Shown here: piece by piece, positions 1 to 7,375 of the stretch
Numbering within the stretch: the stretch's first letter is position 1
How the letters are laid out: each line of letters begins with the position of its first letter
Assembly: GCA_001430745.1 (NCBI GenBank)
Contig: KQ482041.1
Location: 1,234,330-1,248,669 of the forward strand
DNA: 14,340 nt
Source of the DNA: Auxenochlorella pyrenoidosa
Lineage: Eukaryota; Chlorophyta; Trebouxiophyceae; Chlorellales; Chlorellaceae
Direction of reading: 5' to 3'
Notes under the pieces: model-generated
Seen by the model: the letters and a program-made list of their open reading frames with translations, nothing else
The model's database searches: none
Told to the model about the DNA's origin: nothing
Made by a program: the position numbers and the translations under genes

Positions 1-2686
1 ACCCGGTTTGTGACCTACAAGTGGCCCAGCTGGCTGCACAAGCAGACGGAGAAGCAGCGCATCATCTGGGCCTACAAGATCCTCTTCCTGGATGTCCTCT
101 TCCCGCTGGGCCTCAAAAAGGTGGGGGGATGGGGGGAAGGAGCCTCGGGGCCAGGGCCACCCGCTGCGCCGTGCACCAGCAGCGCACAGCCCACAATGCC
201 TCATGCCTTCATGCCCCCCCACCCCACCCCCACCCACCCACCCCAACCTACCCCCCCCCCCTCCCCAGGTCATCTTCTGCGACTCTGACCAGGTGGTGCG
301 GGCCGACCTGCTGGAGCTGTGGAACATGGACCTGCAGGTGGGGCGGCACGCACACACGCACGCGTCCTGGGCCGTCTGGCCAGCTGGCATGCGCCTGGCC
401 TGCGGCGAAGCAGCCTGTGGCGTGCACCGGACCTGAGCATCACATGTGCTGGGCCTTGTCGTCAGCAGCGGCTGGCCTGGGCCTGGCCGTGCCCGCGGAG
501 AGACTCAAGCGGAGCTCTGTGTTTCTAACAGGCACTACCGCACCGCGCCCACCCCCCACCCCACCCCTGCAGGGCGCCCCCTACGGCTACACCCCATTCT
601 GCGACAACAACCGGGAGATGGAGGGCTTCCGCTTCTGGAAGCAGGTGGGGCATGCAGGGGCGCGCGGGGCAGGGTGGGCCATGAGCGCTCCCCCGTTGGT
701 CGCGTTCAGGAACAGGACAAGAAGGGAGGCGCATGCAGCGCCGCCAAAGTGTGCGCAGGTGTGCTCTGCTGTGGATTCCTCATGTGGGGCGACCTGCGCT
801 GCTTCCCGGCGTGCCAGAGCAGAGCCGGAGCGGTGGGATTCGGGGTGCATGCAGGCGCCATGATCCCGGTGCACCCGCCCTCTGCCCGCCACACACGTGT
901 ACACACACACACACACACACACACACCCATCCTCCGCAGGGCTTCTGGAAGGACCACCTGCAGGGCAAGCCGTACCACATCTCGGCGCTCTACGTGGTGG
1001 ACCTGGAGCGCTTCAGGCGCGCTGGCTGGGGGGCTGGGGCTGGGGCGGCGGCTGCGCTTGGCGGGTCCTGCCGCGCATGGGCACAAAAGCAAATGGCGCC
1101 ATGGTGGTGCATCCAGGCAGGCGTGTTGGCAGGCATGCGCCAGCCCAGAGGCGCCGGGCGCCCAACATCTCAGCCACCCTGCCGCCCTGCCATGCCGCGC
1201 GTGCGGCCCGAGATGTTCCTCCGCCCACCACCACGCCCAGCACGCCCAGCACCCCTTTGAGCCGCCCCTCCGCCCCTCCCGCCGCCCCCGGCCGGCCTGC
1301 AGGCAGATGGCGGCGGGCGACCGGCTGCGCGTCATCTACGACGGCCTGTCCAAGGACCCCAACTCCCTCGCCAACTTGGACCAGGACCTGCCCAACTACG
1401 CGCAGGCAGGGGGGAGGGGGGGGAGGGTGGGGGGGGGTCATGCAGGGGCCAAGGGGGGGCGCCGCCATTGTTGCACGCTGCGTGCCCCCGCGCCTGGCTG
1501 CACCAGCTGCGTCTGCAGAACCTGCGCACCGGGGTGCTTTGCAGTCGACCCGGGTTTGCAGTCGACTGGGGTGGCTGCTGCCGAGCGCTGCTTAGCGTAG
1601 TGTCCCCTTGCGTGCGGGGAAGCTTGGCTCAAGAGTCGTCCCGCTTCTGGTGCCAAGTCAGCTCTGAGGTCCCACCCTCCGCCCGCGTGCCTGCAGCATG
1701 GCGTGCCCATCTTCAGCCTGCCCAACGAGTGGCTGTGGTGCGAGACGTGGTGCGGCAACGAGACGCGCCCGCAGGTGGGGCCTCTCGCTTGCCAGCCGCA
1801 GCTGCCGCGGCAGCAAGCCAATGCGCGATGGCACACGCCCCGCAGTCTGCTGCTGCATAATTGTTGCTGATGTGCCCTGCTACTTGCTCTGTTTGCAATG
1901 CTGGGAAGAGGCACCTTACGCTGGCCGGCTTGGAGGTCGTTGCAGGTTCTGGTTCCGCCCGTACCCCTGCCCCCCTCTCGCCAGCCGCTGCTGCGCCCAT
2001 CCCCAACCCTCCCCTGCCAGGAACCCAGCTTAGACCGCGCTTCGTGCTGGGCATGCTTTGTTGCCACCCGCTGCATGTGCCCTCCCCCCCCGCCCCCCCA
2101 GGCCAAGACCATCGACCTGTGCAACAACCCGCTGACCAAGGAGCCCAAGCTGCAGTCGGCGCGGCGCATCATCGCCGAGTGGCCCGACCTGGACCGCGAG
2201 GCCGTGGAGTTCACAGCCGCTGTCGACAGGGTGCAGGTGGGGCCTCGGCGCGCCGCCGCTCAGGGAGGGGAGGGGGCGCAGAGCGGTGCGATGCAGGTCG
2301 GAAAGGTGGTGTTGGGTGGAGGCCGTGGCCCATGCAAGGCAACGTAATGGTTCACGCGTTGGATTGTCCCGAGGCGCAGCCAGGTCTGGTGTGACAGATG
2401 GATCGGTCGGCCCTTTGCTCCCCTGCACTCCACGCTTCGCCTGAGTGGCCCACGTCCCCCCTGCCCGCCCACCCCCGTGCTGCAGCGGGGCGAGTGGACC
2501 GAGCAGCAGCTCATGGCAGACGGCGGCGCCTTCCATGTGCGGCTGCAGCCCATGGTGGAGGGCAGCACATGGACCAGCGAGCAGGGCGCCGCCCCGGGGG
2601 CGCAGCCGGCAGCGCAGCAGGCGGAGCCGGGTGGTGCGACGCAGGCAGGCGGCGATGGCGCGGCACATGATGCGACAGAGCTCTGA
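1..2686 (+). CDS. UGGT: UDP-glucose:glycoprotein glucosyltransferase, C-terminal GT24 part (5' partial)
   Basis: This is the folding sensor of the ER lumen, which re-glucosylates the Man9 N-glycan of misfolded glycoproteins so that they rebind calnexin/calreticulin. Exons by eye: 1-120, 269-337, 573-644, 940-1016, 1303-1405, 1697-1774, 2102-2236 and 2486-2686, with all phases joining into 284 residues from codon 1 at position 1. Visible family blocks are [18 protein letters not shown], the metal-binding DSD in [14 protein letters not shown] (residues 45-47), [40 protein letters not shown] (137-144), EWLWCETWC (158-166) and KTIDLCNNP. The family is usually about 1500 residues, so only the last fifth is here. 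The last exon encodes a G/A/Q-rich tail ending HDATEL, a variant of the expected HDEL-type ER retrieval signal. Introns 4 and 5 start with GC instead of GT. Identity is near certain; the end of exon 5 has an alternative. Confidence 0.95.
901..926 (+). repeat. (AC)13 microsatellite in UGGT intron 3
   Basis: Thirteen uninterrupted AC units lie just upstream of the acceptor AG at 938-939, preceded by a short interrupted ACACACGTGT stretch. It sits where the pyrimidine tract and branch point would be, so length change here could affect splicing of exon 940-1016. Confidence 0.95.
1017..1302 (+). other. GC-AG intron 4 of the UGGT gene
   Basis: The exon ends TTCAG at 1016 and the intron starts GCGCGC; the acceptor CTGCAG ends at 1302. 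This gives the in-frame join [11 protein letters not shown], which fits UGGT family sequence. No usable GT donor lies near the end of the upstream homology. An alternative is a GC donor at 1021 joined to the acceptor at 1306 ([11 protein letters not shown]), which has poorer splice contexts but is also in frame. Confidence 0.75.
1406..1696 (+). other. GC-AG intron 5 of the UGGT gene with an alternative GT donor
   Basis: The exon ends GCGCAG at 1405 and the intron starts GCAGGG. The join [11 protein letters not shown] to HGVPIFSLP matches the continuous family sequence. A GT donor at 1427 is in the same phase and would add seven residues (AGGRGGR) in frame. The run between the two donors is almost pure G. 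The GC donor is preferred because family members have no insertion here. Confidence 0.7.
1538..1571 (+). repeat. Two tandem 17-base units in UGGT intron 5
   Basis: Two copies of a 17-base unit starting TTTGCAGTCGAC lie head to tail at 1538-1554 and 1555-1571 and differ at two positions. Each contains a SalI-type GTCGAC hexamer. The repeat is intronic and has no evident function. Confidence 0.85.
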
Positions 2687-3955
2687 GCTCGTTGCAACGC
2701 TCCGCCCTGCCGACTCGCTGTGCCTCAAGGCAGCAAGCAGGGGGCTGCAGCAGACTGCTCTCCACTCAAATGCCCTCCCGTCCGTGCCTTCCAGTTGCCC
2801 TTGCGGCCATTACGTTTCTTTGTGAGCATTCCAGCCCTGCTCACGCCGTCAGGGTGCCAAGCGCTGCAGCTGGGGTACAGCCCCGCCGGTTCGGCGCTGC
2901 TTGTGGGCAGGCTTGCCGCCAGGCCACGGGGCCCGCAAACGATTCTGCTGCAGTGAGGCATGCGCCACACTTGCAGGTGCAATGCTGCATCCTTTCTTTG
3001 AAGCAAACCGGCTGGGGCAAATGCACCTGTCGGCTGGGCGCTTGATCACCTTCCCGCAGCCCGCCGCACACCGCGCCGGCCGGCAGGAAGGCTGAAGGCG
3101 GACCGATTAGAACATGTGCGCGTGCTAATGTCATGATGTGACTCTTTTGTGGATGCAGGTGCACACGGCAGCGGGTCTGTCGCGTTTGAAGGAGCATTCA
3201 AGCATGGCATGCGGCTACACCCGCGCCGCTCAGATTGCTATTGCAACGCCAGAGGCTTGTTTTGGACGATCGCAACATGCTGATGCAAAGATGAGAAGTT
3301 CATGCAAGCCCGGATGTGCGAGGCAGTTCAGCTTCAGTTGCGTGCGGGGGTGGGCGCCCTGCCCTCCTGCAGGCCGTACATGCTCTCTGGCAATGCACAT
3401 TCCGCTCCTAAGACGCCCCTGGATGTGCATTCAAGTTTGCACGGGCCGGGAGGTCCTCTGCTGGCACTGCAAGCAGACGGAGGCAGTGCCGCCGCCGTAG
3501 CGGCGGCTTGGCAGATATGCACACAGGGCAGCTCTGAGCAATCGACATTGGAAATGCCGCGTGCAACATGGTCGGTAGGGGTCTGCAGTACACTCAGCAG
3601 GCGCTTTGTCTGACAGCCAGGACTGCCTCCTCAGCTGCTGTCAGCCTGCTGTGCAAGCTACAAAAGCTCTGTGCCCGCATCGACTCGTCCTCTTTCACCG
3701 TCTGCACCTTGTCCCCCACGATCGGCGCTGCGCAAGGCAAGCCCGCTCCCTTCCCTGTCGCATGGCCGCTCATCAAACGCCCTGTTGACTGACGGTCCTG
3801 CGTGTATTCTCAGCATTCGAGGTCCTCCTGAGCGCAGCCCCGATGAATATTAAAGATGATGTGGTGCGCAGGCCCGCCTGCTGCAATGGGCGCCTGCGCT
3901 ACGTCTGCCCCTGCAGATGTCTGCCTGCCGTCCCACCCCTGCTGCAGGCTGTACC
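2687..3955. other. UGGT 3' UTR, intergenic spacer and upstream region of the expansin-like gene
   Basis: After the UGGT stop at 2684-2686 there is no open frame with domain content or plausible splice-linked exons on either strand. Composition is more mixed than in the genes. The green-algal poly(A) signal TGTAA was not found on the + strand here, so the UGGT transcript end is not placed. A 7-base inverted repeat (GCCGCCG, loop TAG, CGGCGGC) lies at 3491-3507. The last 100-150 bases should hold the promoter and leader of the gene starting at 3956. Confidence 0.6.
3844..3853 (+). promoter_or_regulatory. AT-rich TATA-like element, possible core promoter of the expansin-like gene
   Basis: A short AATATTAAAG run stands out in GC-rich surroundings about 105 bases before the chosen ATG at 3956. 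A start site about 30 bases downstream would give a leader of about 80 bases. This is inferred from composition and spacing only. Confidence 0.25.
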
Positions 3956-6263
3956 ATGCTCGTCCGTTCCGTGCTGCTGGCCATCCTGGCCTCCCTTGCC
4001 CTGGCCAATGCCTACGAGGGCGATGGAACAGGTGTGCAGTGTTGCCACTGCATGCCAGACCAATGCCTGACTGGTTGCATTCCAGCTGCGCGGGACCTGC
4101 CTGGTTGCTGCTGCCCCTTGGGGAGGAGCCGCCATTGGGCAGGAGCGCCTGCCTGGAGGCACACATTTAGCGCTTGCAGTGCGGCTGTCTCTGCACGCCG
4201 CAATCATTGCTTCATAATCTGTTGTTGTGCTGCCCTTCCAAACTGTACCGCTGCTGCAGCCTACAGCGCCGCGTACGACAAGGATGCGGTGAGTAGGGAA
4301 GAACAATGCAAGAACTGGATGTTGCACAGCTTGAGTCTCATGCAGAACCTAGCCCATGAGAGAAGGGCTGAGACGGTGGGGGGCAGGGCAGCTACCAGGT
4401 GGTGGCGCCACTCAAGGTGCTGACAGACAGATTCAAGCACATCCACCGCCGCCTCTCCGCGCGCACCCTGCCTGCAGACGGGCTTCAATGCCTGCGGCTT
4501 TGGCAAGCTGAGCGACAAGTGAGCCATAGAGCCAGGGTTGGGTGCTTTCAGAGGGGCGGTATGCGCCCTACGCTGACATGGCAGCTGGTGTTGCCGCCCC
4601 TGCCGTGCTGCCCCGCGTCTTGGTGCCTGGAACCTGGAACAGGCAGCTCGCATGCGCACAACTGACCCCCTCCCCTCCCTGCGCCGCCCCTGTGCCTGCA
4701 GGTTTGAGAAGTATTATGGCGCCATGAACCGCGCGCAGTTCCCGGGCTCGTGCGGCAAGTGCGTGCGTGTGCGCGGCATCGACTCTGGCGCCACTGGCAA
4801 GGAGCTGATTGTCAAGATGGTGGATGAGTGCCCCGAGTGCAAGCACGGCGACATCGACTTCTCCTCTGCCGCCCTTGAGGTGAGCCGCAGGGCGCCCTGT
4901 CGTGCACGCTTGGGCTGGAACGCTCCTGCTGCGACCCTGCCACTGCCTTGCACCTTGCAGTGTTACAGCAGCCCTACCCCAGCCCACCCACCTGCTTTCC
5001 TGCCTTCCCCTGTGCCCCCCCGGCAGGCCATCACCGGCTTCTCCTGGGACCGCAAGCGCATCTCCTGGGAGTGGGCATCCTGCGACGGAGAGTCCAGCAC
5101 TGACAGCAACGGTGAGCACAAGGGTACACCTGCAGAGCCCGGGCGGGGGGAGTGGGGGGGGGGGGGCTGGGGGGGCATCGGGTGTGCTGGCGACCCAGCG
5201 GTTAACTACAGAGGCGCTTCTTCCTTGGCTCATGGTAGCCTGCACCTGGCCAGCAGCGATTCGTGCCCTGGCGCAAAGGGTGTCGAACCTGCCCCGCTGC
5301 ATCAACTTGGCTCCACTGCAGATGACTCCAACTCTGACAACACTGACAACAAGGATTCTGAGAACAGCAACAAGAGTGTCAAGAGCGATAAGAGTGACAA
5401 GAGCGACAGCAAGGATGGCTCCGACTCCCCAGATGAGGGTGAGCTTCCGGGTGGCGCAACATATGCACCTGTGCGTCCTGGCGTGGGATGTGCTGCCACG
5501 CCCCGCAGTCCACCGCAGATCACCTTTTCCGGCTGAGAAGATGCACAACCTGCAACTGTGAAATCCACTGCTGCTCTCCTGTGCTGGACTTACCTGAGCT
5601 CGCTAACCGCTGGCAGGATCACCAACCCTACCCTGCCCTGCCCTGCTCTACCCTGCCCCCGGCCTTGCAGCCTCTGGCGAGCCCGAGAAGACCGGCACCT
5701 ACACCAAGTGGGTGGTGGACTGCGACGAGGGGCGCAAGCGCTGCTGGAACCTGGTGCTGGCCTCGCAGGGCTACCGTGAGTGGCGGGCGGGGGGTGCCGC
5801 ACACAGGGAGGGAGCCTGGCATGCCGGCACTGCTGCAGGCACCATTTCGCGGACACAACAACCAAATGGCACCATCGCTTGGAACTGGCGCAAGGAGACG
5901 AGCCAAAGAGTCGATAAGACATGCAGCTGCCCCCGTCCTGCAGAGTGCATGAACAAGGCCCGGGACTCGTGCTGCCTCAAGCACAACGGCAAGATCTGCA
6001 AGAAGGTGAGCCGGGTGCTGCCGCTGGCACACTGGATAGGGCACGCAGCTGTGCATGCCCGCCGCTCCCCTGCACCCCCTCGCAGTTACCCAGCCCTGCT
6101 ATGCCGGCATGCGCACCCAGTCTGCTCACCCCTCCACTCACTCACTCCCCCCTCTCCTGCTTTGCTTCAGGTGGACTCTGTGGACGACAGCGAGGACATC
6201 GAGTGGGAGGACGACAAGCCCTCCAAGCCCTCGGACTCCCGCCGCCTGCTTCGCATGCGCTGA
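3956..6263 (+). CDS. Secreted expansin-like (double-psi beta-barrel) protein with charged linker and six-Cys tail
   Basis: Exons by eye: 3956-4031, 4260-4288, 4478-4518, 4702-4879, 5027-5111, 5322-5438, 5671-5775, 5944-6005 and 6171-6263; GT-AG introns with matching phases give 261 residues. Residues 1-19 are a signal peptide (LVRSVLLAILASLALANA, AxA cleavage). Residues 26-127 form an expansin domain-1/RlpA-like beta-barrel: NACGFGKLSDKF, KYYGAMN, SCGKCVRV, VDECPECKHGDIDFSSAAL (the DIDFS block corresponds to the HFD/DLDLS block of the superfamily) and ISWEWASC. Residues 128-182 are a Ser/Asp/Lys linker with KSD repeats. Residues 193-229 carry six Cys (C-x6-C-x11-C-x7-CC-x7-C), and the tail is acidic then basic. 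No expansin domain 2 (CBM63-like) is present. The family loosens polysaccharide walls non-hydrolytically; that role here is inference. An in-frame ATG at 3917 would add 13 residues before the signal peptide and is less likely. Confidence 0.85.
5139..5176 (+). repeat. G-run cluster in intron 5 of the expansin-like gene
   Basis: Several G runs, the longest at least twelve bases, follow one another shortly after the donor at 5112. The + strand (and so the pre-mRNA) could form a G-quadruplex. The run is also a likely place for sequencing or assembly length errors, though it lies outside coding sequence. Confidence 0.7.
5372..5407 (+). repeat. Four tandem 9-base units encoding KSV-KSD-KSD-KSD
   Basis: Units of the form AAG-AGY-GNY at 5372-5380, 5381-5389, 5390-5398 and 5399-5407 lie in the linker exon of the expansin-like gene. 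Third positions alternate T and C between units, so the repeat is not freshly copied in single-unit steps. Because units are multiples of three, copy-number change would keep the frame. Confidence 0.9.
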
Positions 6264-6331
6264 GCGCGCCGCGCAGATCTAGAGCCCTGTGCGGGCAAAG
6301 CCCCTGCGCCCTCAGTCAACCTGAAGACACG

Positions 6332-6349
6332 CCCCCCCCCCCCCCCCCC
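6332..6349 (+). repeat. 18-base C homopolymer
   Basis: Uninterrupted C run 69 bases after the stop codon of the expansin-like gene. The opposite strand is a G run. Its exact length should be treated as uncertain in any assembly. Confidence 0.9.
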
Positions 6350-7110
6350 AGCCTGTGCAATCGCCATTCTTGCATCTTTCCCGCAGTCTCTTCCCTGTTT
6401 CTTTGGCCCCAAATTTAGTGGGGGCTGCTCTCATCCCTGCACACTACTCGTTCCCCCTGCACACTGCCCCGTAAAACACACTGGCACCCCCCCTCCCCCT
6501 CAGCCACACTGCATACCTGTCACCACCCCCGCTCCTTATCACTGTACACCTCAGCACTGCCCTTGAGCAACACCTGGGCAGGCCGCTGGTGTTGCACACG
6601 CGCCCCCGCATTGCACCCTGGGGCCCATGCCGCCACACAGCCCCGTCCCCTATTCTTTCCGCCTCTGCTTTTTCTCCTCCAGGCGTCGGCATGCCTCGGC
6701 CTCCTGCCTCGAGCCAGCTTGGCGGCGCCTGCCCTCCGCCACCCCTGCAGTTGCATGTTTCGTGCCATCCCTGCTCGCTTCCGTCTCCCCCTTTCATTTG
6801 CATGCTCACGTAGCCCCCAGAGAACCTCGAGGCCCTTGCCACCGCATGCCGTGATGCTTCCATGTTGGATGAAATCAAGTAGACCCCTCCCCCGACCGCC
6901 AGCTGTAGGCCTAGCCCTTACCAGACCCCGCCTTTGAACCTCCCCACACCATCCCCCCATAAAATTTTCCAGCACCTTTAATCAAGTTCATGCCTCAGAA
7001 TCGTGTGCGGCTGGAAGTTGTCGGAGGTTGGGTCACATGCCGCGCTGTGCCGGGCGGGGTCATTTGATGGCACAACCTGTGTGCACCTGTTGATGGTTTA
7101 GTAAAATAGG

Positions 7111-7116
7111 GTATAC
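7111..7116 (+). promoter_or_regulatory. Possible TATA-like element upstream of the GH16 gene
   Basis: GTATAC follows an A/T-rich stretch (TTTAGTAAAATAGG). A start about 30 bases downstream would fall near 7142, just before the ATG at 7164 that is the most workable candidate first exon. Support is positional only. Confidence 0.2.
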
Positions 7117-7163
7117 ATGATGACGTGCTGCCATTTGGGACAAGTCAAGATCTGGTGAAAGCA

Positions 7164-7189
7164 ATGAAGTCACTGCCGCTTCGATTGAG
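7164..7189 (+). other. Candidate first coding exon of the GH16 gene
   Basis: ATG followed by KSLPLRL and two bases, then a GTATCA donor. The leftover phase (two bases) matches both candidate acceptors, after CTCTCTCAG ending at 7375 and after CTCTGCTGCAG ending at 7444. It does not encode a hydrophobic leader, which a secreted GH16 enzyme would normally have, so this is only the best local option. Confidence 0.25.
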
Positions 7190-7375
7190 GTATCATTGAA
7201 GAATCCGTGCACGCCTTGCGGCGCTGGCGACGGCGCTGCAGGCATGCAGTGCAGAGCCCTGTCCCGATCACGCCGTCAAGCTCTATAACTGCCAATTCTG
7301 ATCCCCCTGTCAGCTGTTCGCATGTCGGAAAGGCAAGCCGCAAGGGCCGGGACCCCGCCCTCTCTGCTCTCTCAG

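Larger units (their letters stand above)
6264..7163. other. Pyrimidine-rich 3' UTR of the expansin-like gene and intergenic spacer
   Basis: From the stop codon to about 6960 the + strand is markedly C/T-rich, and open frames here on both strands have no recognisable content. An 18-base C run lies at 6332-6349. The bias stops near 6960-6985, where an AT-rich stretch (CATAAAATTTTC, then TTTAATC) begins. This is a reasonable place for the transcript end, although no canonical AATAAA or TGTAA was seen. Downstream of it composition becomes mixed. Confidence 0.5.

Noticed and set aside
446..1600. Long open frames on both strands across the UGGT introns
   Set aside because: They consist of GC-rich intron sequence plus UGGT exons read in other frames. 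Family homology fixes the real frame exon by exon.
3491..3507. Short GC hairpin as a terminator
   Set aside because: A 7-base stem with no T tract, in a eukaryotic intergenic region, has no terminator meaning and is expected by chance in this composition.
2687..3955. Possible extra small gene between UGGT and the expansin-like gene
   Set aside because: Open frames of 60-120 codons occur on both strands, but none has domain-like content, conserved-looking motifs or consistent splice joins.
3917..3958. Upstream in-frame ATG for the expansin-like protein
   Set aside because: It would place 13 mostly polar residues, including two Cys, before a textbook signal peptide that starts at the ATG at 3956.
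6444..6975. Two - strand open frames of about 145-150 codons
   Set aside because: Glycine/arginine-rich composition simply mirrors the C/T-rich + strand; there are no domain features or splice support.
7115..7300. ATGATGA resembling a C box of a C/D snoRNA
   Set aside because: The nearest CTGA that could be a D box is about 180 bases away and there is no terminal stem, so it does not fit a C/D snoRNA.
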